Shown one piece after another: positions 15,042-25,037 of a DNA stretch of 33,433 nt. Origin of the DNA: Betaproteobacteria bacterium (GTDB lineage Bacteria; Pseudomonadota; Gammaproteobacteria; Burkholderiales; SG8-39); the NCBI GenBank assembly GCA_016189945.1, contig JACPRN010000184.1, positions 1-33,433 of the forward strand. The letters run 5' to 3'. A program made the position numbers and the translations under genes. The notes below the pieces were generated by a model, which was given only the letters and a program-made list of their open reading frames with translations, was not told the origin of the DNA and did not search any database. Within the stretch, counting starts at the first letter, position 1, and the number at the start of each line of letters is the position of its first letter.

Positions 15042-15940
15042 CGCTTCGCCGCCTCGGAGGCGATGCGGTGGAACAGGGCGAGCCGGCGCGGATGTATGGC
15101 GCCGTGCGCGCAGGCCTCGCGTATGGCGCAACCGGGCTCGGTTGCGTGGCGGCAATCCTGGAAGCGGCAAGCGCCGATCAGCGCGCGCAACTCGGGGAAG
15201 CCCCATTCGATGTCGCGAAAGGCGAGGTGGGCAAGTCCGAACTGCTGCAATCCCGGGCAATCGACGAGCGCGGTCTCGGCGTCCAGGCGGTACAGCCGAG
15301 CATGGGCCGTGGTATGGCGGCCCGAGTCGAGGAAATGCGAGATCTCCCGCGTTGCGCTGTTTGCGCCCGGCACGAGCGAGTTGATGATCGTGGTCTTGCC
15401 CATCCCCGACTGACCCGCCAGGATCGTGACCATGCCCGCGAGGTGCGGCCTGAGCGGTTCCACGTCGTGGCGGGCGGCAAGTTCCACCACCCGGTAGCCC
15501 GCCTGCTCGAAAGGCCGGATGCGTTCGCGCGCGCGCGCGAAAGGCGCGGCGAGATCGGCCTTGTTCAGAACGAGCATGGCCCTCAGCCCCTGGCGCTCCG
15601 CGGCGAGGAGCACGCGGGCGATGAATTCATCGCTGAAGCTGGGCTCAGCGGCTGCGACCACCGCAACCTGCGTTGCGTTGACCGCGATCAGCTTGGCGCG
15701 CCGGGCCGAGGCGCGGAAGAACTCCGTCTTGCGCGGCATCGCCGTTTCGATGACGCCCTCGCCGGGACCGGTCGCGCGCACGGCGACGCGATCGCCGCAG
15801 GCATAGATGCTTTTCTTGCCGCGCGGCGTCGATGCAATGAGGCCGGATTCCCCGCAGTCCACCAGATACTGGCGCCCGTAGGCGGCGACGATTTCTCCGG
15901 CGATGGCAAAGGCTTCGTCGCTCAGGCAGCGGCTCGACAT
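15038..15940 (-). CDS. rsgA: RsgA: ribosome small-subunit-dependent GTPase
   Basis: 300 residues from ATG 15940, which overlaps the protease stop by one base (TGATG). An N-terminal OB-like domain (residues 10-75) precedes a circularly permuted GTPase domain: G4 motif LNKADL first, then Walker A GQSGMGKTTIINSL, switch region with HTTAHARLYRL, and G3 as DCPGLQQFG (DTPG in most relatives). The C-terminal zinc-binding signature is CRFQDCRHATEPGCAI. RsgA acts in the last steps of 30S maturation and GTP hydrolysis releases it from the subunit. The first N-terminal residues are short, but the overlap fits this start. The DTPG to DCPG change is conservative. Confidence 0.95.
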   Translation of the reverse strand: MSSRCLSDEAFAIAGEIVAAYGRQYLVDCGESGLIASTPRGKKSIYACGDRVAVRATGPGEGVIETAMPRKTEFFRASARRAKLIAVNATQVAVVAAAEPSFSDEFIARVLLAAERQGLRAMLVLNKADLAAPFARARERIRPFEQAGYRVVELAARHDVEPLRPHLAGMVTILAGQSGMGKTTIINSLVPGANSATREISHFLDSGRHTTAHARLYRLDAETALVDCPGLQQFGLAHLAFRDIEWGFPELRALIGACRFQDCRHATEPGCAIREACAHGAIHPRRLALFHRIASEAAKR

Positions 15941-17187
15941 CAGCGCGCCAGCGCCTGCAGCCGCGCAATGCGCGCGGCCGCCGGCGGATGCGAGTCGTAG
16001 AACGCCGAGTGCACGGGGTCGGGCGTGAGCGTCGCGGCATTGTCCTGATAGAGCTTCACGAGCGCCTGCGCCAGGTCGGAGGCCTCGGCGTGCTCTGCGG
16101 CGTAGGCGTCGGCTTCGTATTCGTGACGGCGCGAGTACAGACTCGCCAGCGGCTGCAGCGCAAACGCGAACACCGGCGCGACCAGGGAAAAGAGGATGAG
16201 CGCGAGCGCGGTCGAATGGGTGCGCACGTTCAGGCCGGCGTAGAACCAGTCCTGCGAGATCAGAGCGCCGAGCAGCCACAGGAATCCGAGACTGGCCGCG
16301 AATATGAGCGCCATGCGCTTCCACACATGGCGCAGGCGATAATGGCCCAGCTCGTGCGCGAGCACCGCCTCGATCTCCGCGGCGCTGAGCCGCTCGATCA
16401 GCGTGTCGAACAGCACGATGCGCTTGGCCGCGCCGAAGCCGGTGAAATAAGCGTTGCCGTGGCTCGATCGGCGCGAACTGTCCATGACATAGAGCCCCCG
16501 CGAGCGAAATCCGCATTTGCCGAGCAGCCGTTCGATCCTCTGCCTGAGCGACGCGTCCTCGAGCGGGGTGAAGCGGTTGAAGATGGGCGCGATCAGCGTC
16601 GGGTAGATCGCCACCATCAGCACGTTGAAGCCGATCCAGGTGAGCCACACGTACAGCCACCAGGCTTCGCCCATCCAGGCCATCAGCCACAGCACGCAGA
16701 ACAGAAGCGGCAAGCCGAGCACTGCGGCAAGCGCCGCCTGCTTGGCAAGGTCGGCAGCATACAGGACGGGGGTGGTGCGGTTGAAACCGAATCGCGCTTC
16801 GATGACGAAGGTGCGGTAGAGGTCAAGCGGCAGTTCGAGCGCCGCCACGATCACCGCAACCGAAGCCGCGAGCGCCATGCCGTGCGCGTAGCCTCCCGGA
16901 TCGAATGTGCGCTCCCAGGCCTCCGAGACGGCCTGCAGGCCGCCGCCCAGCGTAAAGGCGAGCAGCACCGCGGCCTTCAGCAGCGTCTCGATCATTCCGA
17001 TGCGCGTCCTGGCCGAGGTGTAGTCGGCGGCGGTCTGGTGCGCCGAGAGCGAAATGCGGTCGCGAAACTCGGCAGGGACCGCCGACCGGTTGGCCGCGAT
17101 GTGGCGCACCTGGCGCCGCGCCAGCCAAAGGCGCGTCACGGTCGCCAGGGCGAGCGCTGCGAGGAATGCCAGGGTAAACGGATGCAT
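15940..17187 (-). CDS. M48 family metalloprotease (Ste24-type)
   Basis: 415 residues if translation starts at ATG 17187 (MHPFTLAFLAALALAT). A TTG at 17211 would add 8 residues; I prefer the ATG because it begins directly at the first membrane helix. The protein is multi-spanning, with hydrophobic stretches near residues 4-22, 65-85, 105-125, 150-200 and 290-350. The zinc site HELGH (about 278-282, in VLAHELGHYRLRH) and the downstream glutamate in RRHEYEADAYA are present, with the Ste24-like N-terminal M48_N region. Family members cleave CAAX-type or other membrane proteins; in bacteria they act in membrane-protein quality control. A leftward TAAAAT (17221-17216) lies just upstream. The M48-rsgA pair divergent from orn is a usual arrangement in this class. 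Confidence 0.93.
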   Translation of the reverse strand: MHPFTLAFLAALALATVTRLWLARRQVRHIAANRSAVPAEFRDRISLSAHQTAADYTSARTRIGMIETLLKAAVLLAFTLGGGLQAVSEAWERTFDPGGYAHGMALAASVAVIVAALELPLDLYRTFVIEARFGFNRTTPVLYAADLAKQAALAAVLGLPLLFCVLWLMAWMGEAWWLYVWLTWIGFNVLMVAIYPTLIAPIFNRFTPLEDASLRQRIERLLGKCGFRSRGLYVMDSSRRSSHGNAYFTGFGAAKRIVLFDTLIERLSAAEIEAVLAHELGHYRLRHVWKRMALIFAASLGFLWLLGALISQDWFYAGLNVRTHSTALALILFSLVAPVFAFALQPLASLYSRRHEYEADAYAAEHAEASDLAQALVKLYQDNAATLTPDPVHSAFYDSHPPAAARIARLQALAR

Positions 17188-17293
17188 GCGGGGAAAAGCG
17201 ATGTGCGACAATTCAATTTTACACGCAGCTCGGGATAAACCCCCGAGCCGAACAAGCCGGAATCAGCGATACCGTGTTTTTGCCTTTATTCAA

Positions 17294-17342
17294 TCTCAAC
17301 GATTTCGTGCAGTTGCGGAGCAACTGCACGAAATCGTTGAGA
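17294..17342. repeat. Perfect long palindrome (23-bp arms) between orn and the protease operon
   Basis: Arms 17294-17316 and 17320-17342 are exact reverse complements over 23 bp around a 3-nt GGA centre. The left arm opens TCTCAACGATTTCGTGCAGT. No T-run follows on either strand and no gene ends here, so it is not an ordinary terminator. It lies about 60 nt before orn and about 105 nt before the protease start. Confidence 0.9.
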
Positions 17343-17401
17343 CCTATTGAAAGCAAATTCTCGCCAAGCGGGTCAATACTCCTCCGATAGGCGCGCAAGC
17401 G

Positions 17402-17947
17402 ATGCCGCAAGACCAGAACAACCTCATCTGGCTCGACATGGAGATGACCGGTCTCGATCCGGATACCGACCGCATCATCGAGGTGGCGATCGTCATCACC
17501 GACTCGCAGCTCGCTACCATCGCCGAGGCGCCGGTGCTGGTGGTGCATCAGCCCGATGTGGTGCTCGATGCGATGGACCAGTGGAACAAGGGCACGCACG
17601 CCCGCTCGGGGCTGATCGACAAGGTCAAGACCTCGGCGCTGACCGAGGCCGACGTGGAGAGGATGATGCTCGCGTTTGTCGCCCAGCACGTACCGGCCAG
17701 GACTTCGCCCATGTGCGGCAATTCGATCTGCCAGGACCGGCGCTTTCTCGCCCGCTGGATGAAGCGCCTGGAGGCCTATTTCCACTATCGCAACCTGGAC
17801 GTCAGCACGGTGAAGGAGCTTGCCAGGCGCTGGAAACCGGAACTGGCCAAAGGGGTCACCAAGCAAAGCAAGCACGAAGCCCTGGCCGATATTCACGAAT
17901 CCATCGAGGAGCTGCGCTACTACAGGGAGAACTTCATCAGGATCTAG
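17402..17947 (+). CDS. orn: Oligoribonuclease
   Basis: 181 residues from ATG 17402; the length equals E. coli Orn. DEDDh exonuclease motifs are visible: Asp12 and Glu14 in [27 protein letters not shown], and [20 protein letters not shown] with the catalytic His/Asp. The enzyme degrades 2-5 nt RNAs in the cytoplasm, including pGpG from cyclic-di-GMP breakdown, and is essential in many proteobacteria. The gene appears monocistronic and its end overlaps the convergent oxidase gene by 11 nt. I found no clear -35/-10 pair; a perfect palindrome lies upstream. Confidence 0.97.
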   Translation: MPQDQNNLIWLDMEMTGLDPDTDRIIEVAIVITDSQLATIAEAPVLVVHQPDVVLDAMDQWNKGTHARSGLIDKVKTSALTEADVERMMLAFVAQHVPARTSPMCGNSICQDRRFLARWMKRLEAYFHYRNLDVSTVKELARRWKPELAKGVTKQSKHEALADIHESIEELRYYRENFIRI

Positions 17948-19337
17948 GTCCCGAATCCCGCAGTTGCACCACCTTTCCCGGATTCATCAGGTTTCCCGGA
18001 TCGAGCGCGCGCTTGATGGCGCGCATCAGATCGACCGCCTCGCCCAGCTCGTTCTCGAGCGCGCCCATTTTGCCGAAGCCGATCCCGTGCTCGCCGGTAC
18101 AGGTGCCCTCCATCGCCAGCGCGCGCTCGACCAGACGGTCGTTGAACGCCTTGGCTTCGGCGAGGTCGGCTTCGTTGCCGGGACGAACGAGAATGACGCA
18201 GTGGAAATTGCCGTCGCCGACGTGGCCGAAAAGCGGAATCGGCATCGAAGCCTTGGCGATGTCGTTCGAGGTCTCGGCGATGCACTCGGCAAGCCGCGAT
18301 ATGGGCACGCAAACGTCGGTGGACACCGAGCGCGCCCCGGGGCGCAACTGCAGGCAGGCAAAATAGGCCTGATGGCGCGCGTTCCAGAGCCGGGTCCGGT
18401 CCTCCGGCCTGGTCGCCCACTCGAAATCCATTCCGCCGCGCTCGCGGGCGATGTCCTGCACCAGGCGCGCCTGCTCCTCGACCGCGCTCCTGCTGCCGTG
18501 GAATTCGAGGAACAGCGTGGGCTGCTCGCGGTAATCGCACTTGCTGTAAGCGTTGATCGCGCGCAGGGTCGTGGCGCACAGCGCTTCGCTGCGGGCGACC
18601 GGAATTCCCGACTGGAGCGTTTGGATCACCGTGCTTACCGCCCCGCCCATGTCGGCAAACGAGCACACCGCCGCCGACATCGCCTCGGGAACGGCGTACA
18701 GGCGCACGGTGACCTCGGTGATGATGCCCAGCGTGCCTTCCGAGCCGACGAACAGCCTCGTGAGGTCGTAGCCCGCGGCCGACTTGCGCGAGCGGCGCGA
18801 AGTCCTGATCACCCGGCCGTCGGCGAGCACCACGGTGAGCGCAAGCACGTTCTCGCGCATGGTGCCGTAGCGCACGGCGTTGGTTCCCGAGGCACGCGTC
18901 GCGGCCATGCCGCCCAGGGTGGCATCCGCCCCCGGATCGACTGGAAACATGAGCCCCGAATGGCGGATGTGTTCGTTCAACTGCTTGCGCGTGACGCCGG
19001 CCTGCACGGTTGCATCCAGATCCTCTTCGCGCACCTCGAGGATCCGGTTCATCTGCGAGAGGTCGATCGACACGCCGCCGCGGATGGCGAGCACATGGCC
19101 TTCGAGCGAGGTGCCGGCGCCGAAGGCGATCACGGGCGTCGCGCGGCGCCGGCAGAGCTTGACCACTTCGCGCACTTCCTCGGTCGAGTGGGGGAAGACC
19201 ACCGCGTCGGGCGGCGCGTAGGGATAATAGGATTCGTCCTTGCCGTGATGCTCGCGGATGCTCCTGGCGGCGCTCGCGCGCTCCCCGAGCAGGGCGCGCA
19301 GCTCATCGAGCAGGACGGAATCGAGTTCTCGGCTCAT
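17937..19337 (-). CDS. FAD-linked oxidase, D-lactate dehydrogenase (cytochrome)/GlcD-like
   Basis: 466 residues from ATG 19337, 20 nt after the pgi stop. The PCMH-type FAD-binding domain has [33 protein letters not shown], and [19 protein letters not shown]. The C-terminal substrate/cap domain has [27 protein letters not shown] and [11 protein letters not shown]. These are marks of the D-2-hydroxyacid dehydrogenase group that includes DLD, D-2-hydroxyglutarate dehydrogenase and GlcD. No signal peptide or Fe-S domain is present. The length and ending fit single-chain D-lactate dehydrogenase (cytochrome) better than GlcD, but the exact 2-hydroxyacid cannot be told from sequence. It is likely the last gene of the glycosyltransferase-pgi transcript. 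Confidence 0.9.
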   Translation of the reverse strand: MSRELDSVLLDELRALLGERASAARSIREHHGKDESYYPYAPPDAVVFPHSTEEVREVVKLCRRRATPVIAFGAGTSLEGHVLAIRGGVSIDLSQMNRILEVREEDLDATVQAGVTRKQLNEHIRHSGLMFPVDPGADATLGGMAATRASGTNAVRYGTMRENVLALTVVLADGRVIRTSRRSRKSAAGYDLTRLFVGSEGTLGIITEVTVRLYAVPEAMSAAVCSFADMGGAVSTVIQTLQSGIPVARSEALCATTLRAINAYSKCDYREQPTLFLEFHGSRSAVEEQARLVQDIARERGGMDFEWATRPEDRTRLWNARHQAYFACLQLRPGARSVSTDVCVPISRLAECIAETSNDIAKASMPIPLFGHVGDGNFHCVILVRPGNEADLAEAKAFNDRLVERALAMEGTCTGEHGIGFGKMGALENELGEAVDLMRAIKRALDPGNLMNPGKVVQLRDSGPRS

Positions 19338-19357
19338 GCGGGGTTCCCCGGCGGAAT

Positions 19358-20944
19358 TCAGGCGTGCGGGCGGCGCAGGCGGCGGATGCGCTCGATCAGG
19401 TCGCGCGTCGCGGAATTGACCTGGGGCGGCACCTCGCCGTCGCGCAATGCCGGCAACAGATCGACTGCGATCCGCTTGCCGAGTTCAACCCCCCATTGAT
19501 CGAAGCTGTTGATGTTCCAGATCACGCCCTGGACAAAGACCTTGTGCTCGTAGAGGGCAAGGAGCTGGCCGAGCGCCTCGGGCGAGAGCCGCTCGAGCAG
19601 CAAAATGCTGAACGGACGGTTGCCCGGAACGCGCCGGTGCGGCTCCTCGCTCGCAGTTCCCGACATCAGCGCTTCGCCCTGCGCCAGCGCGCTGGCGAGC
19701 AGCAGGTCGCGAGCGTGCTGGTCGCCTTCGCCGTCTGCGGCCAGGATGAAATCCACCGGCGCGAGGCGCGTACCCTGGTGCAGAAGCTGGTGGAATGAGT
19801 GCTGGCTCGGGGTGCCGCTCGCGCCCCAGATCACCGGAGCGGTGTCGTAATCGACCTCTTTCCCGTCGCGGTCGACGCGCTTGCCGTTGGATTCCATTTC
19901 AAGCTGCTGGAGGTAGGCTGGCAGCTCGCGCAGGTCCTCGCAGTACGGAATTGCCGCATGCGTTCCGGCGCCGAGAAAGTTGATGTTCCATATGCCCAGC
20001 AACGCCAGGATCACGGGAAGATTGCGCTCCGGCGGCGTGGTGTGAAAGTGGGCGTCCATGTCGCGCGCGCCTTCGAGCAGCTCGTCGAAGGCGTCCATGC
20101 CGATCGCGATCACGAGCGGCAGCGCGACCGCCGACCAGATCGAATAGCGTCCGCCGACCCAGTCCCACATGGGAAAAATGCGTTCGGCGTCGACCCCGAA
20201 TTCGCGCGCGCGCTCTTCGTTCGCCGTCACCGCAAGAAAATGCGGCGCGAGCGCGGCGCGCGGGCCAAGCGAGCGTTCGAGCCAGGCGCGGGCGCGCCGC
20301 GCATTGTCCAGCGTCTCCACGGTGGTGAAGGTCTTCGAGGTGACGATGAAAAGCGTCGTTGCCGGGTCGAGTCCAGCCAGCGCGGCATCCAGATCGGCGG
20401 GGTCGGCGTTGGCGACGTAGCGCACGCGTACGCCTGCGCCTGAGCAGGCGCGCAGGGCGCGCGTGGCCATGCGCGGCCCCAGGTCCGAGCCTCCGATGCC
20501 GAGATTTACGACGCTCGCGAAGGGCTTCCCGGCGGCCCCGCGGAGCGTTCCGGCGCGCACTCCAACCGCCGTTTCGCGCATGCGCTCGCGCACCGCGCGC
20601 ACCTGCGGCATGACGTCGCCCGCGGCGGGAAATGCGACCTGATCGGTGCGCAGCGCCACGTGCAGCGCGGCGCGGCCCTCGGTGTCGTTGACCGCCTCGC
20701 CGGCGAACATTCGCCGGACCCAGCCCTCGACGTCGGCCTGGCGCGCGAGCGCGAGCAGAAGCTGCATGGTTTCCTGCGTGGCGAGCTGGCGCGAATAATC
20801 GAGGTGCATCCGGCCGAAGCCGCGCGAGAAGCGCTCGGCGCGCGCCGGGTCGGCGCGGAAAAGCTCGGTGATCCGCACCCCGAGCAGGCTGCGGCGATGC
20901 GCTTCCAGCGCGCGCCACGCCGGACTATGTGTGAGGGTGCTCAT
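19358..20944 (-). CDS. pgi: Glucose-6-phosphate isomerase
   Basis: 528 residues from ATG 20944, whose ATGA overlaps the stop of the glycosyltransferase gene; the frame is open further upstream but not coding there. Conserved PGI segments are clear: VVNLGIGGSDLGPRM, IVTSKTFTTVETL, PMWDWVGGRYSIWSAVALPL, WGASGTPSQHSFHQLLHQGT with the catalytic histidine, and NINSFDQWGVELGKRI with the catalytic lysine. The enzyme interconverts glucose-6-phosphate and fructose-6-phosphate in the cytosol. The length is slightly under the E. coli enzyme (549 residues), as in other betaproteobacteria. Coupling to a membrane glycosyltransferase is unusual as a pathway link and may just reflect operon packing. Confidence 0.97.
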   Translation of the reverse strand: MSTLTHSPAWRALEAHRRSLLGVRITELFRADPARAERFSRGFGRMHLDYSRQLATQETMQLLLALARQADVEGWVRRMFAGEAVNDTEGRAALHVALRTDQVAFPAAGDVMPQVRAVRERMRETAVGVRAGTLRGAAGKPFASVVNLGIGGSDLGPRMATRALRACSGAGVRVRYVANADPADLDAALAGLDPATTLFIVTSKTFTTVETLDNARRARAWLERSLGPRAALAPHFLAVTANEERAREFGVDAERIFPMWDWVGGRYSIWSAVALPLVIAIGMDAFDELLEGARDMDAHFHTTPPERNLPVILALLGIWNINFLGAGTHAAIPYCEDLRELPAYLQQLEMESNGKRVDRDGKEVDYDTAPVIWGASGTPSQHSFHQLLHQGTRLAPVDFILAADGEGDQHARDLLLASALAQGEALMSGTASEEPHRRVPGNRPFSILLLERLSPEALGQLLALYEHKVFVQGVIWNINSFDQWGVELGKRIAVDLLPALRDGEVPPQVNSATRDLIERIRRLRRPHA

Positions 20945-22557
20945 GGTTTGCGCAAGTAGAGCCGGTAGCGTTCCTTGTCGCGCGGCCGGCTGCCTTCCCA
21001 GACGCGCTTCCATTCCGGGCCGATGCCAGGGTCGTCCTCGCCCGGTTTCCCCTGCACCAGCAGCGCGGAGCAGGCGTTTCGGGCGGAGCCCGCGCCGCGG
21101 CGGGTGACGATTCCGGCATGATAATCGAGAGCGGCGCGCTGCGAGTCGCCCAGGTTGCGGCCCTCGATGCAGCGCGTGCCCGGCGGCAAGGCGTCCCGAA
21201 GCGCTTCGGCCACCGGACGGTAGGTCTTGCCGTAGTCGATCCAGGGCAGCCACAGCGTCATCAGCAGGCCCCAGAACGCGGTGATTCCAGCCGCCCAGAC
21301 CGTGACGCTCCTCAAGGGCGAGCGCTCGGCCGCAGACAGCACTGCGATCCAGGCAAGGGTCATCGCGGCCGCGGCGAGGAAAGCGGGCCATGCAAACTGC
21401 GGTACGTGGCCCGGTTCGAGCTTGGCAAAATTGCGCGCGATGCGTTCCGGTATTCCGGTCATCATGGCGAACCAGCCAAGCCACACCAGGAAGCCAAAAA
21501 AAGTGAAGGTCATGGCACCGAACCAGGCAAGCGCGTTGGCAGCCCCGCGCCGAAGCAGGGGAACGCCGGCGGCGGCCATGAGCGCAAGGGGCAGCAGGAT
21601 TGGCAGGGCGTTCACCTCGCGCGCCTCGCGCATGAAGGCGACCACGGCTGCCGCAGCGGCGAGCGCTGCGAGCGAGACCGCGGCGCCGGCGTCCAGCGGC
21701 TTGTAGCGACGGTCCCAGAGGGCCGCCAGCGCAAGCGGCCATGCCGGCCACGCGCTCCAGGACAGAATCGTCAAGAGACCGAGCAGCGACGCTGGCGTGG
21801 GCAAGGCGAAGGTCCGGGCCTGAAACGCGAGCCACGCTTGCAGCGCGGCCGGCGCGCGCGCGGCTAGCGCGGCGAGCCACGCGCCGGCAAGCGCCGCGGC
21901 GACGGCGAACGCAACGGCGAGGGTGAGCGCGTATCGGCGCCTGCGCCAATCGGCCGCCAGCGGCACCGCGAGGAGCGCGGCGAGCGCCGGGATGAGCGCC
22001 GGGGCGATGCCCTTGGCGAGAAACGCTCCCGCGATGCCCGCTCCAAGCGCAAATCCTGCCTGCAGCGGCTGCCGCGGCGCCGCGGCGATCGCGTACAGCG
22101 CGAGCGCATGGCTGGCGAGCATCGCGTTCTCGCCCAGAGTCTCGTGCGCGTGGATCAGCAGTCCCAGGCACCCGAGGAGCGCGAGCAGTGCGCATTCGCC
22201 TTCGATTCCGCCGTACAGCTTGCGCGCCGCGCCGCGCACGAGCAACAGCGCGGCGAGCACGAAGGCACCACTCGCCAGGCGCGCGCCGTCATGCACCGCG
22301 ATAAGCGGGGAGGCGAGCCACGCGAGCGCGGCGGCGACCCAATAGTGCAGCGGCCCGTCTTCGACAAACGCTTCGCCGGCCAGATGCGGCATGAGCCACT
22401 GTCCGTGCGCGAGCATCTGGTGGACCAGCCCGGTGCCGATCGCATCCTCGCTTTTCCACGGATCGTGTCCGATCAGCCCGGGAAGGACAAAAGCGAGCAC
22501 CAGGGCGGCCAGGGGCCAGCCGCGCAGAGGAAGAGTCAGGCGGAGCCGCGCGTTCAT
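20941..22557 (-). CDS. Integral-membrane glycosyltransferase (ArnT/PMT-like, GT39/83 family)
   Basis: 538 residues from ATG 22557. About a dozen hydrophobic segments run from residue 10 to 430. The first periplasmic loop has the family signature GHDPWKSEDAIGTGLVHQML, with acidic residues where ArnT/PMT enzymes bind metal and polyprenyl-phosphate sugar. A soluble C-terminal tail (DYGKTYRPVAEALRDALPPG onward) is of the type seen in ArnT-like proteins. The family moves a sugar from undecaprenyl phosphate to lipid A, protein or another acceptor on the periplasmic face. The acceptor here is unknown, and no arn operon partners are in the window. The start overlaps a 28-codon ORF (ATGA) and the stop overlaps pgi (ATGA). 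Confidence 0.88.
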   Translation of the reverse strand: MNARLRLTLPLRGWPLAALVLAFVLPGLIGHDPWKSEDAIGTGLVHQMLAHGQWLMPHLAGEAFVEDGPLHYWVAAALAWLASPLIAVHDGARLASGAFVLAALLLVRGAARKLYGGIEGECALLALLGCLGLLIHAHETLGENAMLASHALALYAIAAAPRQPLQAGFALGAGIAGAFLAKGIAPALIPALAALLAVPLAADWRRRRYALTLAVAFAVAAALAGAWLAALAARAPAALQAWLAFQARTFALPTPASLLGLLTILSWSAWPAWPLALAALWDRRYKPLDAGAAVSLAALAAAAAVVAFMREAREVNALPILLPLALMAAAGVPLLRRGAANALAWFGAMTFTFFGFLVWLGWFAMMTGIPERIARNFAKLEPGHVPQFAWPAFLAAAAMTLAWIAVLSAAERSPLRSVTVWAAGITAFWGLLMTLWLPWIDYGKTYRPVAEALRDALPPGTRCIEGRNLGDSQRAALDYHAGIVTRRGAGSARNACSALLVQGKPGEDDPGIGPEWKRVWEGSRPRDKERYRLYLRKP

Positions 22558-22640
22558 TCGGCGGGCGCGAACTTGGCCTTGCCGGCGAGGATCAGCAGGG
22601 ATGCCAGGGTGAGGAGGACGACCCTGAGGCGCGGGCGCAT
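22554..22640 (-). CDS. 28-codon hydrophobic small ORF coupled to the glycosyltransferase
   Basis: From ATG 22640 the minus strand encodes 28 residues: MRPRLRVVLLTLASLLILAG, then KAKFAPAE. A basic start is followed by one hydrophobic helix and a short polar tail, the usual pattern of single-pass small membrane proteins (positive inside). Its TGA overlaps the glycosyltransferase ATG as ATGA. There is no Shine-Dalgarno, but a leftward TAAAAT (22652-22647) ends 6 nt before the ATG, so the message could be leaderless. It may be a partner subunit, a leader peptide that couples translation, or a chance ORF. Its length is below usual annotation limits. Confidence 0.5.
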   Translation of the reverse strand: MRPRLRVVLLTLASLLILAGKAKFAPAE

Positions 22641-22695
22641 GAGGGCATTTTATCGCGCTGCCGGCGGCAAAGCTGGAGGCCGGCGCCAGAGACGA

Positions 22696-22719
22696 CAAAG
22701 GCAGCCGAGGCTGCCTTTG
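22696..22719 (-). terminator. Hairpin terminator after rpmE
   Basis: Arms 22696-22706 and 22709-22719 are 11-bp perfect reverse complements (CAAAGGCAGCC type), 18 nt beyond the rpmE stop on the minus strand. The T content after the stem is low, so termination may be partial or Rho-assisted. Confidence 0.6.
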
Positions 22720-22737
22720 CACGCGGCTGCGCGAGCC

Positions 22738-22977
22738 TTATGCCGCCGGGGCCTTGGCGGCGGCGGTCTTGGCCGGCTTGGCGGCGTATTTCTGGCGGAA
22801 TTTCTCCACCCGGCCGGCTGTGTCCACGATCTTCTGCTTGCCGGTGTAGAACGGATGGCAGGACGAGCAGACCTCCACGTGCAGCGGCTTGCCCAGCGTC
22901 GAGCGCGTGGTGAAGGTGTTGCCGCAACTGCACTTGACTTCGATTTCCTTGTAGCTCGGGTGAATCTTCTCTTTCAT
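22738..22977 (-). CDS. rpmE: 50S ribosomal protein L31 (zinc-binding C+ form)
   Basis: 79 residues from ATG 22977; the open frame extends upstream but [20 protein letters not shown] is the standard L31 start. The four zinc cysteines are present (C16, C18, C37, C40, in KCSCGN and [13 protein letters not shown]), so this is the zinc-containing type rather than the cysteine-free YkgM type. An alanine/lysine tail ([13 protein letters not shown]) extends past the usual end. L31 bridges the two ribosomal subunits and the zinc form can serve as a zinc store. It is downstream of rho in the same direction with its own promoter. Confidence 0.97.
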   Translation of the reverse strand: MKEKIHPSYKEIEVKCSCGNTFTTRSTLGKPLHVEVCSSCHPFYTGKQKIVDTAGRVEKFRQKYAAKPAKTAAAKAPAA

Positions 22978-23021
22978 GGCGGTGGTCCTGGCGATCGGAG
23001 CCAACAGGCGGAAGGCGCGCA

Positions 23022-23050
23022 ATTATCCCGTAAATCCAGACCCCGATCAA
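23022..23050 (-). promoter_or_regulatory. Sigma-70-like promoter of rpmE
   Basis: Reading leftward: TTGATC (23050-23045), a 17-nt spacer and GATAAT (23027-23022). Transcription would start about 38 nt before the rpmE ATG. The -35 lies in the 96-nt gap between rpmE and the rho stop (23074). Confidence 0.6.
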
Positions 23051-23073
23051 GCGCGCGCCGGCCGGCGATGCCG

Positions 23074-24333
<1,260 letters not shown>

Positions 24334-24510
24334 GGACACTCGCGTGGAATGAGAAACCTCAGACCGTCCTCTGATAGGCTTGGGGAACTGAAGCTGGAAG
24401 GATTAGCCCACCGGGCGGATGCCCGGCGATGCTGGACTCTTGCCGGCGGCGGGGCAGCAGACTACGGGTATTGATTCCGCACCGGCTCTATAAGGTGCAG
24501 GTTAACGGGT
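24334..24510 (-). promoter_or_regulatory. Leader between trxA and rho
   Basis: 177 nt without a gene. On the minus strand it holds a GCACC/GGTGC stem close to the trxA stop and a 6-bp CCGGGC/GCCCGG hairpin (24411-24426). Rho autoregulates through its leader in E. coli, and this stretch is the natural place for that here, but I see no diagnostic sequence and no clear promoter. Confidence 0.35.
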
Positions 24511-24837
24511 TCAGATGTTGCTGTCAAGAAACGCGGTCAGTTGGGACTTTGACAGGGCGCCGATCTTGGTTGCTTCGATATTGCCGTTCTTGAACAGCAT
24601 CAGGGTCGGTATGCCGCGAATGCCGTAGCGCTTGGGGATTTCCTGGTTGTCGTCCACGTTCAGCTTGGCCACCTTCAGCTTGCCGGTATAGTCCCTTGCG
24701 ACCTCCTCGAGCACCGGCGCGATGGCCTTGCAGGGGCCGCACCATTCGGCCCAGTAGTCGACCAGCACCGGCAGGTCCGATTTGAGGACCTCGGGTTCGA
24801 AGCTGGTATCGGTGACGTGTTGGATGATCTCGCTCAT
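24511..24837 (-). CDS. trxA: Thioredoxin 1
   Basis: 108 residues from ATG 24837, preceded by GAGGAATTC; the family length is 105-110. The redox site is WCGPC (Cys33 and Cys36) in [20 protein letters not shown], with [20 protein letters not shown] giving the cis-proline loop (GIPTLMLF). It is a cytoplasmic disulfide reductant for ribonucleotide reductase and other enzymes. It heads the leftward run trxA-rho-rpmE and is divergent from the ferredoxin gene. Confidence 0.98.
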   Translation of the reverse strand: MSEIIQHVTDTSFEPEVLKSDLPVLVDYWAEWCGPCKAIAPVLEEVARDYTGKLKVAKLNVDDNQEIPKRYGIRGIPTLMLFKNGNIEATKIGALSKSQLTAFLDSNI

Positions 24838-24884
24838 GAATTCCTCGGTGAATGGGACGCGGCCGGCGCCGCCCGGACACAATC

Positions 24885-24914
24885 ATCGTAACAAAAAAAC
24901 CGCCGCTGCGTGAA
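24885..24914 (-). promoter_or_regulatory. Promoter candidate for trxA
   Basis: Reading leftward: TTCACG (24914-24909), an 18-nt spacer containing a T-run, and TACGAT (24890-24885). It lies about 48 nt before the trxA start. The match is moderate. Confidence 0.45.
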
Positions 24915-24958
24915 GGCTGCTCCGGGGCATTCCAAGCGGTTATTTTTAAAGCGATAAC

Positions 24959-24986
24959 TTACCGCCGGGGGGAGCCGTGATAAAAT
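24959..24986 (+). promoter_or_regulatory. Promoter candidate for the ferredoxin gene
   Basis: TTACCG (24959-24964), a 16-nt spacer and TAAAAT (24981-24986). Transcription would start near 24993, about 45 nt before the ATG at 25038. It is divergent from the trxA promoter. Confidence 0.5.
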
Positions 24987-25037
24987 GCCCCAGGGAACTC
25001 CCCGCCTTCTACCGCACCCATCAAGGTATTCCACGCC

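Noticed and set aside
17294-17342. Palindrome as an intrinsic terminator
   Set aside because: No gene ends beside it and neither strand has a T-run after the stem.
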